Shown: positions 1 to 7,033, numbered from the stretch's first letter. The stretch is 13,216 nucleotides of DNA from JBBIRT01 sp037441725 (GCA_037441725.1 JBBIRT010000088.1:1-13216); one strand, 5' to 3'. Numbers and translations: made by a program. Notes: generated by a model from the letters alone, not told the origin.

Positions 1-879
1 CGAGAGCTCACCCGAGAGATTGAATCAATCAAGACCTATACAATTGAAGATCCCTTTTCGTTGGATAGATTGCTTAAGATGAGGGGGATTCAGGTTTTTC
101 GGAAAAACCCGATTGACCACCTCTTCTTTCCACCTGATCTTTCTGATTCCCATAAAAACTATTTTTATGAGATGATGAAAAAATATTCTTTTCGCCTGGT
201 GTTAAGAGATATGATCAAGTATCAGAGTCAATTTCAGGTCCAGGACCTCACCCACTATTGCTCCTTTCGAATGGCCCAGGAGTATTGCCGTAGACTTTGT
301 GACATGGGGATGATCAGTAGGATTGGGAAGGGAAAGTATCGAATCCAAAATCTCCTTATTTTCAGTTTTGGGCCAACCCTGGAATGGTTCATTGCTGAGA
401 TGTTTAAAAGGGAATTCGCCTCTCCTGCCATTTACAGTGTCAGCGTGAAGAATACCTCGGCGGGGGGAGATTTTGATGTCATTGCCTCCTGGAATCGGAG
501 ATTGGTTTATGTGGAGGTCAAATCTTCACCTCCAAAAGGAGTGGAACAAAAGGAGATCTCTACCTTTTTCTCAAGGATGAATGATATTTCCCCTGAAGTA
601 GCCATTCTTTTTGAGGATACCCAGCTGAGGATGAAGGATAAATTGGTGGTCCTATTTGAAGAGGAATTGGTAAAAAGGTATGGGAAGGAAGCCAAGAGAC
701 TCTATCCTGTAAAACGCCTATATGAAGAGCTTTTCCACATAAAGGATCATATTTTTATTATCAATAGTAAAAAGGATGTGGTTGAAAATTTTAAGTTTTG
801 TTTGAGGCATTATTTACAACAGAATATTGAAGGTCAAAAGGCCATATATTCCAAGGGGGAGCTGTGCGATGAAGAATAA
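1..879 (+). CDS. Winged-helix plus PD-(D/E)XK nuclease-like protein (5' end outside window)
   Basis: The frame is open from base 1, and the 20 codons before the first possible internal start (TTG at 61) read as normal protein, so the true start probably lies upstream and the gene is partial. I do not recognise a named family. Counting from base 1, residues about 65-118 look like a winged-helix DNA-binding unit. Residues about 125-190 resemble a PD-(D/E)XK nuclease core: Glu129 in a helix (TLEWF), Asp157/Asp159 in GGDFDV, then Glu172-Val-Lys174 in YVEVKSS. This arrangement is typical of restriction-endonuclease-like folds in Holliday-junction resolvases and repair nucleases. The last 11 bases overlap polX, which implies co-transcription and a possible repair role (inference). 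The gene is certain; nuclease activity is a motif-based call. Confidence 0.72.
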   Translation, partial: RELTREIESIKTYTIEDPFSLDRLLKMRGIQVFRKNPIDHLFFPPDLSDSHKNYFYEMMKKYSFRLVLRDMIKYQSQFQVQDLTHYCSFRMAQEYCRRLCDMGMISRIGKGKYRIQNLLIFSFGPTLEWFIAEMFKREFASPAIYSVSVKNTSAGGDFDVIASWNRRLVYVEVKSSPPKGVEQKEISTFFSRMNDISPEVAILFEDTQLRMKDKLVVLFEEELVKRYGKEAKRLYPVKRLYEELFHIKDHIFIINSKKDVVENFKFCLRHYLQQNIEGQKAIYSKGELCDEE

Positions 880-2584
880 GGAATTGGCCGATCTATTTGA
901 AAAGATGGCAGACATCCTTGAGTTTAAAGGAGAGAATCCTTTTAAAATCAGTGCCTATCGAAAGGCCTCAAGGATCATTGGAGATCTTACAGAAGATATT
1001 GAGGAGCTCTCAGAACAGGGAAGGCTAAAAAGTATTCCAGGAATCGGGGAAGGGATGGCTCAGAAGGTCACAGAATACCTTCATACAGGAAAGATCGCCA
1101 AATTTGAGGAGGTGAGGAAAGGGGTTTCAGATGAACTGATTGCCATCATGGATATCCCAGGGATGGGACCCAAGACCCTTGCCATGCTTCATAAAGAGAA
1201 GGGTATTGAAAACCTCTCCCAGTTGGAAAAGGCATTGGAAGATGAATCCCTAAAGGATTTATATGGAATGGGGGAGAAGAAGATAGAAAACATTAAACGA
1301 GGGATTCAACTTCTCAAACAGAGTAAGGGGCGGATGAGCTTGGGGGTGGCTTTTCCTGTGGCCAAAAGGATTGTGGAGACCTTAAGGCAAAAGACAGGGT
1401 CTGAAAAGATTGAATGGGCAGGGTCCCTTCGAAGGATGAAAGAAAATATTGGGGATATTGATATCCTGGCAACAGGGAAGGAAAGGGAGATGATTATTCA
1501 GGCCTTTATTCACCTTCCGGAGGTCAAGGAAGTGCTGGCCTCTGGAGAGACCAAGGCCTCTGTGATTGTGGAGGGAGGGACCCAGGTTGATCTCAGAGTA
1601 GTTGAAGAAGATTCCTATGGGGCGGCTCTTCAATATTTTACAGGATCGAAGGGACACAATATCCATCTGAGAAGCATTGCCAAGGCTAAGGGGATTAAGA
1701 TCAATGAGTATGGAGTCTTTAAAGGGGATAAGAAAATTGGAGGCAGAGAAGAGCAGGAAGTATACCATCTCCTGGGGATGGATTGGATTGAACCCGAGCT
1801 TCGAGAGGATCGTGGAGAGATTGAAGCAGCAAGACAGAGGAGGCTTCCAAAATTGGTTCAAGAATGCAACATTAAGGGAGACCTTCATGTCCATTCCAAA
1901 TGGAGCGATGGGACATCAACCCTTGAAGAGATTGCCAGGGCAGCCCAAAGGAGGGGTTATCAATACATAGCGATCTGTGATCACTCAAAATCTCTTAAGA
2001 TTGCTCATGGATTGGATGAATCGAGATTGATGAAACAGATCGAGGAGATCGATCGCCTGAATGAAAAATTGAAAGGTTTCCAGATCTTGAAAGGGACTGA
2101 GGTCGATATCCTGATGGATGGGAAGTTAGATCTTCCTGAAAAGATTCTGGAGAAGCTCGACTTGGTCGTAGCAGCCGTTCACAGCGGTTTCAAACAGGAT
2201 AGGGAAAAGATGACCAAGCGGATCATTCGAGCCTTAGAAAATCCTTATATCCATATTCTCGCTCACCCTTCAGGCAGGCTGATCGGGGCAAGGGAACCCT
2301 ATGAAGTCGATATCGAAGCACTGATGGAGACTGCAAAGGCGTTTGGAAAGGCATTGGAGATCAATGCCTACTTTGAACGGCTCGATTTAGATGACCTCCA
2401 ATGCCGAAAAGCAAAAGAGATGGGAGTACGGGTTGGAATTGGAACGGATGCCCACCATACCGACCAAATGTGGATGATCAGTTTGGGAGTGGCCGTGGCA
2501 AGACGGGGATGGCTCGAAGCGGAAGATGTTCTCAATACCCTACCTTTTAAAGAAATTTTAAGGTGGTGCCATACTCGGGGTTAG
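869..2584 (+). CDS. polX: PolX: family X DNA polymerase with C-terminal PHP phosphoesterase domain
   Basis: This 571-aa protein has the length and order of bacterial PolX (Bacillus subtilis YshC type). Residues 1-150 form the N-terminal domain with helix-hairpin-helix motifs (IPGIG at 56-60, IPGMG at 96-100, YGMG at 132-135). Residues about 155-310 are the polymerase, with metal-binding Asp196 and Asp198 (GDIDIL), Asp241 (VDLRV), and the conserved TGSKGHN segment at 258-264. Residues 337-560 are a PHP domain with a full set of likely metal ligands: His340, His342, Asp347, His372, Glu411, His438, His466, Asp527 and His529. Family members fill short gaps in base excision repair, and the PHP domain gives 3'-5' exonuclease or phosphodiesterase activity. 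The ATG at 869 was chosen over a frame extension from 827 because of AAGGGGGAG at 853-861 and the conserved N-terminus. Confidence 0.97.
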   Translation: MKNKELADLFEKMADILEFKGENPFKISAYRKASRIIGDLTEDIEELSEQGRLKSIPGIGEGMAQKVTEYLHTGKIAKFEEVRKGVSDELIAIMDIPGMGPKTLAMLHKEKGIENLSQLEKALEDESLKDLYGMGEKKIENIKRGIQLLKQSKGRMSLGVAFPVAKRIVETLRQKTGSEKIEWAGSLRRMKENIGDIDILATGKEREMIIQAFIHLPEVKEVLASGETKASVIVEGGTQVDLRVVEEDSYGAALQYFTGSKGHNIHLRSIAKAKGIKINEYGVFKGDKKIGGREEQEVYHLLGMDWIEPELREDRGEIEAARQRRLPKLVQECNIKGDLHVHSKWSDGTSTLEEIARAAQRRGYQYIAICDHSKSLKIAHGLDESRLMKQIEEIDRLNEKLKGFQILKGTEVDILMDGKLDLPEKILEKLDLVVAAVHSGFKQDREKMTKRIIRALENPYIHILAHPSGRLIGAREPYEVDIEALMETAKAFGKALEINAYFERLDLDDLQCRKAKEMGVRVGIGTDAHHTDQMWMISLGVAVARRGWLEAEDVLNTLPFKEILRWCHTRG

Positions 2585-2603
2585 ATTTTAGCTCACCTTA
2601 AAA
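2556..2603. other. Inverted repeat across convergent polX / M50 gene ends
   Basis: TTTTAAGGTG (2556-2565) and CACCTTAAAA (2594-2603) are perfect 10-bp complementary arms around a 28-nt loop. The repeat covers the last codons of polX and the stop of the convergent M50 gene. It sits where a bidirectional terminator would be expected, but the arms are AT-rich and no clear T-run follows on the plus side, so terminator function is a guess. Confidence 0.4.
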
Positions 2604-3416
2604 CCAATTGAGGGTCTGTTTGATCTCATCAACAAATTGGGGAAATGGCGCAGGAGTAAAGGAAAGGATAAAGGCTAAAAAAGCCATTCCACCTAAGATC
2701 TTCCTCTTTCCATCGATGGGGGTCTGATCATCTAAAGGAGAAGGGTGTCTAAATCCAAAAAGAATAAATAGGATGACCAAGAGAAGCCATCCTGGATTAT
2801 AAAACACCGTGATAAATGCCATCACTACAATAGCGATAAGAAAGATAAACCGACTTTTTTTCCCAAGGAGGGCATAAGCAATATGGCCACCGTCTAACTG
2901 ACCCACAGGAAGGAGATTGAGGGCAGTGACAAATAGGCCTACCCATCCAGCATATCCAATGGGATGAAGGAGGACGTCAAAGGTGTCAGGGACTTCTCCC
3001 ATGACCCACTTCTGAAGAATTTGGAAAAGAAAAGGGTCCCCTAAATGGATCGTTCCTTCTTTGATCTGGGCTGAGGGGATGACTTGGGATAGTTTTAAAC
3101 CGATCACGATGGCAGGAATGCTCAGGCAGAAGCTTGTAAAGGGACCTGCAATACCGGTGTCGAATAGGGCCTTTCGGGAAGAGGTGACACTTTCCATTCG
3201 AATGACAGCCCCTAAGGTCCCAAAAGGGGAGAAGGGAAATGGTAGGAAGAAAGGTAGGGTGGCCCTCATCCCATACCTCCGCGACATCAGGTAGTGGCCC
3301 ATTTCATGTCCTAAGAGGATGAGAATAATCGTAAATGAGTAGGCAGGGCCTCCAACGAACAACGTGGAGGCCACTGTCAAGATAAAAAGGATAATATGAA
3401 TGGTATATCTTTTCAT
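2598..3416 (-). CDS. M50-family (site-2 protease-type) membrane zinc metalloprotease
   Basis: This 272-aa, very hydrophobic protein carries the two hallmarks of family M50. The zinc motif HEMGH is at residues 37-41 inside the second membrane segment, and NLLPVGQLDGG is at 167-177, where Asp175 is the third zinc ligand. The segment between them (about 55-75) has the PFPFSPFGTLGA pattern found in M50 proteins related to plant EGY proteases, and GIAGPF (88-93) is also family-like. Several further membrane segments lie at about 4-36, 92-112, 155-170, 188-205 and 208-222. No PDZ domain is visible. Such enzymes cut substrates within the membrane, for example anti-sigma factors; the substrate here is unknown. 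The start is ATG at 3416, with only a weak AAGAAG ribosome-binding sequence, which overlaps the end of the small gene 8 nt upstream, so translational coupling is likely. Confidence 0.9.
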   Translation of the reverse strand: MKRYTIHIILFILTVASTLFVGGPAYSFTIILILLGHEMGHYLMSRRYGMRATLPFFLPFPFSPFGTLGAVIRMESVTSSRKALFDTGIAGPFTSFCLSIPAIVIGLKLSQVIPSAQIKEGTIHLGDPFLFQILQKWVMGEVPDTFDVLLHPIGYAGWVGLFVTALNLLPVGQLDGGHIAYALLGKKSRFIFLIAIVVMAFITVFYNPGWLLLVILFILFGFRHPSPLDDQTPIDGKRKILGGMAFLAFILSFTPAPFPQFVDEIKQTLNWF

Positions 3417-3424
3417 GGCAATAG

Positions 3425-3517
3425 TTATTTCTTCTTTTTATGACGGTCTCGATCTAACATCTTTTTATGTTTGTGTTTTCGCATCTTTTTTCGACGTTTC
3501 TTCACAACGCTTCCCAT
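3425..3517 (-). CDS. AURKAIP1/COX24-type small basic protein (30 aa)
   Basis: A 30-residue reading frame begins MGSVVKKRRKKMRKHKHKK and ends in a lysine run; it is overwhelmingly Lys/Arg/His. The opening MGSV(V/I)KKRRK(K/R)M is the signature of the AURKAIP1/COX24 domain family, whose actinobacterial member is the extra small-subunit ribosomal protein bS22. A strong AAAGGAGT ribosome-binding site lies about 6 nt before the ATG at 3517. The stop is 8 nt before the M50 protease start, so the two form one transcription unit. A role as a ribosome-associated protein is inferred from the family; it is short enough to be missed by length cut-offs. Confidence 0.88.
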   Translation of the reverse strand: MGSVVKKRRKKMRKHKHKKMLDRDRHKKKK

Positions 3518-3542
3518 ATTTCCACTCCTTTCTTTTTTGATC

Positions 3543-3561
3543 CTAAAGTGTTAGCCTTTAG
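3543..3561. other. Short hairpin between RAM-protein gene and the 30-aa gene
   Basis: CTAAAG and CTTTAG form a 6-bp stem with a 7-nt loop in the 56-nt gap between the RAM-protein stop and the small basic gene. On the minus strand it is followed by GATCAAAAAAG rather than a T-run, so it is not a convincing terminator. It could be a partial attenuator or an mRNA-processing site. Confidence 0.3.
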
Positions 3562-3573
3562 ACGATGGAATCT

Positions 3574-3807
3574 TTAATCGACAATCACATTCGTCTGGGT
3601 TCTCAGAACTCCCGAAAGCCCCTGGAGTTTGGTTACGATGAAATCGCCAAGGACATTGATGTCAGGAGCTTCTACCAGAACAATGACATCATAAGGGCCT
3701 GTAGTCGCATTGGCCCTTTTTACCCCTTGAATCTTTGAGGCTTCCTTTGCCACATCCCTGGCTGCCCCTGCCGTGCACTCAATAAAGACATAAGCTGAAA
3801 TTGGCAT
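3574..3807 (-). CDS. Stand-alone Lrp/AsnC ligand-binding (RAM) domain protein
   Basis: This is a 77-aa protein of the Lrp/AsnC effector-binding (RAM, ACT-like) fold without the usual helix-turn-helix half. Visible features are the first strand ISAYVFIEC, a helix with GAARDVAKEASKIQGV, the turn and strand ANATTGPYDVIVLVE, and a last strand carrying SGVLRTQTNVIV. In full-length Lrp proteins this domain binds amino acids and drives oligomer assembly. Single-domain versions are thought to sense small molecules or form mixed oligomers with partners, so it should not bind DNA alone. The ATG at 3807 was preferred to an in-frame GTG at 3822 because GGAGGTGA lies directly before it and the promoter would start the mRNA near 3824. 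Amino-acid sensing is inferred from the family. Confidence 0.88.
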   Translation of the reverse strand: MPISAYVFIECTAGAARDVAKEASKIQGVKRANATTGPYDVIVLVEAPDINVLGDFIVTKLQGLSGVLRTQTNVIVD

Positions 3808-3830
3808 ACCCTCACCTCCCACTATACAAC

Positions 3831-3857
3831 ATTATATTAAACCCCACTCAAATTCAA
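3831..3857 (-). promoter_or_regulatory. Likely sigma-70-type promoter for the RAM-domain gene
   Basis: On the minus strand, TATAAT (3836-3831) matches the -10 consensus exactly, and TTGAAT (3857-3852) is a 4/6 match to -35 with a short 15-bp spacer. Predicted transcription starts near 3824, leaving a leader of about 17 nt before the ATG at 3807. The spacer is below optimum. Confidence 0.45.
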
Positions 3858-3967
3858 GTTTTAAAAGTAATCCTTTAAATGGTATGAGTCTCACGGGTAT
3901 GAATTATTTTTAACTTTACTGATTGCCTATGAGTTATTTTAATGATTTGGGTGATTCATAGAAAGTC

Positions 3968-4804
3968 CTATTGAATCTTCCTCAATTCTTTCTCATCCAT
4001 ATGAAAACTATGATGGTCCGTTGGAAATGTCCCATTCGAAACCTCCTCTTTATATAAAGTAAAGGCCTGGAGGATCTGCTCGCTCAGATTGATATAACGT
4101 TTGGCAAACTTTGGGGTGAATCGGTCAAAGAGGCCGAGTAGATCATGGACGACCAGAACCTGACCATCACAATGAACCCCTGCCCCAATTCCAATGGTGG
4201 GGACCTTTAGACGTTCTGTGATCATCTTAGCAATGGGAGCAGGGATGGCCTCAAGGAGGACAGAAAAGGCACCTGCATCCTCCAAGATTAAGGCATCCTC
4301 AATGATTTTCTGTGCAGCTTGTGCATCTTTACCTTGAACCTTAAAGCCGCCTAACATTGAGATCATTTGTGGGGTCAATCCAATATGTCCCATCACGGGA
4401 ATTCCAGCCTTCACAATGGCCCTCACCGTCTCCTTCACACTTGCCCCTCCTTCCAACTTCACTGCATCTGCTCCACCCTCCTTCATGAAGCGACCGGCAT
4501 TATAAATTGCATCCCTTTCAGAGGTTTGATAGGACATAAAGGGCATATCCCCTATGATGAGCGCATGCTTGGCCCCCCGGGTGACTGCTTTAGTATGGTG
4601 AATCATTTCCTCCATGGTCACCGGAAGAGTATTTTCATATCCCAAGACCGTCATTCCGAGAGAGTCGCCAACGAGAATGATCTCTATTCCTGCTCGATCC
4701 TCCAGTAAAGCCATCGGATAATCATAAGCCGTGAGCATGGAGATCTTTTTTCCCTCTTTCTTCATTGCCTGAATATCAACCGGTGTGATTTTTTTTCGTT
4801 CCAT
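3968..4804 (-). CDS. panB: 3-methyl-2-oxobutanoate hydroxymethyltransferase (PanB)
   Basis: This 278-aa protein is full length for PanB, which adds a hydroxymethyl group from 5,10-methylene-tetrahydrofolate to alpha-ketoisovalerate. It is the first committed step toward pantothenate and coenzyme A, in the cytosol. The TIM-barrel motifs are present: LTAYDYP (24-30), VGDSLG with metal ligand Asp47, IGDMPF with Asp86, VKLEGG with Glu118, GHIGLTPQ (139-146), and LLEAIP with the likely catalytic Glu185. The ATG at 4804 was preferred over the GTG one codon upstream because AGAGGAG lies about 6 nt before it. No panC or panD is visible, so the pathway genes are scattered. The next gene downstream on this strand has its own promoter. 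Confidence 0.97.
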   Translation of the reverse strand: MERKKITPVDIQAMKKEGKKISMLTAYDYPMALLEDRAGIEIILVGDSLGMTVLGYENTLPVTMEEMIHHTKAVTRGAKHALIIGDMPFMSYQTSERDAIYNAGRFMKEGGADAVKLEGGASVKETVRAIVKAGIPVMGHIGLTPQMISMLGGFKVQGKDAQAAQKIIEDALILEDAGAFSVLLEAIPAPIAKMITERLKVPTIGIGAGVHCDGQVLVVHDLLGLFDRFTPKFAKRYINLSEQILQAFTLYKEEVSNGTFPTDHHSFHMDEKELRKIQ

Positions 4805-4839
4805 CACTTTCTCCTCTAATTCAAAAATGAGTTAAGTAT

Positions 4840-4845
4840 ATTATA
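4840..4845 (-). promoter_or_regulatory. -10 box of a probable panB promoter
   Basis: TATAAT on the minus strand is a perfect -10 hexamer about 36 nt before the panB ATG, inside the palindrome GTATAATATAC (4836-4846). I see no good -35 hexamer at 16-18 bp, so it would need an activator or another -10 contact. The start would fall near 4833. Confidence 0.4.
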
Positions 4846-4898
4846 CATAAATGAACACCTGAAGACGAGAAATTTTTTCATATCATTGTAGCCCCCAG

Positions 4899-4908
4899 GA
4901 TTCGAATC
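4899..4908. promoter_or_regulatory. 10-bp perfect palindrome, possible operator
   Basis: GATTCGAATC is a perfect palindrome about 70 bp upstream of the sigma-54-like element facing mreB, and also upstream of the divergent panB promoter. That distance is usual for an enhancer-binding protein site, but a single 10-bp palindrome is weak evidence. Confidence 0.25.
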
Positions 4909-4975
4909 ATCATCGGCGGTTTTTAAAATTCCTTATAAGAGTCTCAATTTGACCCAGAATGGAAATTATGAGGTT

Positions 4976-4992
4976 TGGCATGAATATTGCTT
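4976..4992 (+). promoter_or_regulatory. Sigma-54-type (-24/-12) promoter candidate upstream of mreB
   Basis: TGGCATG-N4-TTGCT keeps the essential GG (4977-4978), 10-bp gap and GC (4989-4990) of RpoN promoters. It differs from TGGCACG-N4-TTGCT at one position. It points toward mreB, with a predicted start near 5001, which leaves a leader of about 85 nt. RpoN promoters need an AAA+ activator; the palindrome at 4899-4908 is one possible site. Confidence 0.5.
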
Positions 4993-4997
4993 TAATT

Positions 4998-5017
4998 ATT
5001 TAATAAAATTATTAAAT
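4998..5017. promoter_or_regulatory. AT-only palindrome with 9-bp arms near the predicted mreB transcription start
   Basis: ATTTAATAA and TTATTAAAT are perfect complementary arms around AA. The element lies just downstream of the sigma-54-like box and 8 bp before the sigma-70-like -35 box. It could be a regulator site or simply reflect the AT-rich promoter region. Confidence 0.35.
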
Positions 5018-5025
5018 TAATTCTC

Positions 5026-5054
5026 TTGAATCGTTATTAACTATTTGTTAATAT
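5026..5054 (+). promoter_or_regulatory. Sigma-70-type promoter candidate for the mre operon, with embedded inverted repeat
   Basis: TTGAAT (5026-5031) and TAATAT (5049-5054) are each 4/6 matches to the -35 and -10 consensus, with the ideal 17-bp spacer. Transcription would start near 5061. An inverted repeat with 7-bp arms, TATTAAC (5035-5041) and GTTAATA (5047-5053), covers the spacer and most of the -10 box. A protein bound there would block polymerase. Confidence 0.5.
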
Positions 5055-5086
5055 GAATTTAATTCAATGAATGAAAGAATTTAAGG

Positions 5087-6124
5087 ATGGTATTTAATTC
5101 ATTCTGGGGGCTTTTTTCAACAGATTTAGCCATTGACTTAGGCACCGCAAATACGGTCGTTTATGTCAAAGGGAAAGGGATTGTTTCTTCTGAACCCTCT
5201 GTGGTGGCCATCCAGAGGGATTCTAAAGGAGAGAGACGCGTTCTTGCTGTGGGTCGTGAGGCCAAAGAGATGTTGGGTCGCACCCCTGGGAATATATTTG
5301 CAATCCGACCCATGAAGGATGGAGTGATTGCCGATTTTGAAATCACAGGAGAGATGCTTCGTTATTTCATTGCAAAGGTCCATAACCGAAAAACCCTCTT
5401 AAGGCCCCGTGTGGTCATTTCTGTTCCCTCTGGCATCACCCCAGTTGAGAAGCGGGCTGTCCGAGAGTCAGCCCAATCTGCTGGGGCAAGGGAAATCTAT
5501 TTGATTGAGGAGCCAATGGCGGCAGCCATTGGAGCAGGACTCCCTATTACTGAAGCCTCCGGGAATATGATCGTGGATATCGGAGGAGGGACTACGGAGG
5601 TCGCTGTCATCTCCTTATCAGGGATTGTTACTAGTCAATCCATCCGGGTGGCGGGGGACAAGATGGATGAAGCAATTGTTCAGTATGTCAAGAGAAAGTA
5701 TAACCTTCTCATTGGCGAACGGACAGCAGAGTTGATCAAGATTAATATTGGCACGGCTTATCCCGAAGAGAATCCACAGAGCATCGAGGTGAAAGGAAGG
5801 GATTTGGTTACCGGCATACCCAAAACCCTTGAGATCAATAGTGAGGAAGTGAGGGAGGCATTGGCAGAGTCAATCAATATGATTATCGATACCGTTCGCA
5901 TTACCCTGGAAGGGACCCCGCCCGAATTGGCGGCAGATATTGTCGATAAGGGAATCGTCTTAGTGGGTGGAGGAGCCCTCTTAAAGAACCTTGACATTTT
6001 GCTTCGGGAGGTGACCAGTCTTCCCATTACCATTGTCGACGATCCCCTCTCCTCTATTGTTTTAGGTGCAGGCATGGTTTTAGACAATGAGCAATTACTC
6101 CGCACGGTGACGGTTCAATATTAA
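5087..6124 (+). CDS. mreB: Rod-shape-determining actin homologue MreB
   Basis: This 345-aa protein has normal MreB length. The actin-fold ATP-binding motifs are phosphate 1 IDLGTANT (16-23), connect/phosphate region VDIGGGTTEVAV (163-174) and adenosine motif GIVLVGGGALL (289-299); IRPMKDGVIADF (73-84) and YLIEEPMAAAIGAGLP (138-153) are also typical. The N-terminal FNSFWGLF is likely the short hydrophobic membrane anchor of MreB. It forms curved filaments under the inner membrane that orient the elongasome. The ATG at 5087 gives the conserved N-terminus but has a poor ribosome-binding site. A five-codon frame (ATG at 5067) with its own stop at 5082-5084 ends two bases before it. First gene of a five-gene operon. 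Confidence 0.97.
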   Translation: MVFNSFWGLFSTDLAIDLGTANTVVYVKGKGIVSSEPSVVAIQRDSKGERRVLAVGREAKEMLGRTPGNIFAIRPMKDGVIADFEITGEMLRYFIAKVHNRKTLLRPRVVISVPSGITPVEKRAVRESAQSAGAREIYLIEEPMAAAIGAGLPITEASGNMIVDIGGGTTEVAVISLSGIVTSQSIRVAGDKMDEAIVQYVKRKYNLLIGERTAELIKINIGTAYPEENPQSIEVKGRDLVTGIPKTLEINSEEVREALAESINMIIDTVRITLEGTPPELAADIVDKGIVLVGGGALLKNLDILLREVTSLPITIVDDPLSSIVLGAGMVLDNEQLLRTVTVQY

Positions 6125-6130
6125 AAATTA

Positions 6131-7033
6131 ATGAGGATCCGTGGTTTTTTCCTCTTTCGCAGATATTATCTTTTCATCTTCATCATCCTCCTTCTGTTGT
6201 TTGCCCTCATCCTGATCTCGCTTAGGGCCAAGCAAGGCGAGGGGGTAGAATTTTTTGATGCCCTTCTCCTTGAAACTTGTTCCCCCTTCCAAAAAGGGGC
6301 CACTTTTATCATTAAGACCGTTCAAGAGATCTTCCAACAATATATTTTCCTGATCCATCTTGAGGAGGAGAACAGGAGGTTAAAACAAAAGCTCTTAGAA
6401 CTTCAAGAGGAGAACCATCAATTGAACGAGGTGAGGCTGGAAAACGAACGATTGAGAAAACTCCTACAATTTAATGAGAAGAATGCTTTTACTATGATGG
6501 GGGCAGAGGTGATTGGGCATGATCCTTCCTCCTGGTTCAAGAGCATCACTATTGATAAGGGAGAAAGGGATGGGGTAAGGAAAGGGATGGCGGTCGTCTC
6601 ACCCGAAGGAGTGATCGGCCAAATTTTAAAAACTTCTCCTCACTATTCCACTGTGCTCCTCATTACGGATTATAATAGTGCAATTGATTCCATTGTCCAG
6701 AGAACTCGTGCCAAGGCCATTATTGAAGGAAAAGGAGAGAATCGATGTCAATTAAAATACCTCCTTCGAACGGAAGAGGTGGCTGAAGGAGATGTGGTGG
6801 TGACATCTGGATTGGCAGGAAACTTCCCAAAGGGATTAAAGATCGGTGAGGTCAGTAAGGTGGATAAGAGAGGACATGGAGTTTTTCAATATGCGGAGTT
6901 GGTTCCAAGTGTTGATTTAAACCGGTTAGAAGAGGTCTTCATCATCATGAAGACCCTTCCCCCCATCCTTATACAGGATGAAAAGAAGGAGAAGGAGATC
7001 CAAAAATGTAGCGGGCCAATCTACTTTTTTTGA
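6131..7033 (+). CDS. mreC: Rod-shape-determining protein MreC
   Basis: This 300-aa MreC has a short basic N-terminus, one membrane helix at about 12-31, a coiled coil at about 73-116 (heptads rich in Glu, Leu, Lys and Asn), and then the periplasmic beta-barrel region. Typical MreC segments are VIGHDPSSWFKSITIDKG (127-144), GVRKGMAVVSPEGVIGQI (148-165) and VVTSGLAGNFPKGLKIGEV (223-241). It forms periplasmic dimers and tubes that bind PBP2 and link it to MreB and MreD. It starts 6 bp after mreB with no clear ribosome-binding site, so it is probably translated by coupling. Its TGA shares one base with the mreD ATG. Confidence 0.95.
   Translation: MRIRGFFLFRRYYLFIFIILLLLFALILISLRAKQGEGVEFFDALLLETCSPFQKGATFIIKTVQEIFQQYIFLIHLEEENRRLKQKLLELQEENHQLNEVRLENERLRKLLQFNEKNAFTMMGAEVIGHDPSSWFKSITIDKGERDGVRKGMAVVSPEGVIGQILKTSPHYSTVLLITDYNSAIDSIVQRTRAKAIIEGKGENRCQLKYLLRTEEVAEGDVVVTSGLAGNFPKGLKIGEVSKVDKRGHGVFQYAELVPSVDLNRLEEVFIIMKTLPPILIQDEKKEKEIQKCSGPIYFF

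Noticed and set aside
827..868. Earlier in-frame start for PolX adding 14 residues
   Set aside because: The extension does not resemble PolX, while the ATG at 869 has a good ribosome-binding site.
1382..1894. Long minus-strand open frame inside polX, and similar frames opposite mreB, mrdA and lon
   Set aside because: They are shadows of strong plus-strand genes and show no family motifs or start signals.
3898..3942. Imperfect direct repeat TATGA(A/G)TTATTTT(T)AA, two copies about 30 bp apart, between panB and the RAM gene
   Set aside because: Two short AT-rich copies only; no third unit and no clear role, so chance is likely.
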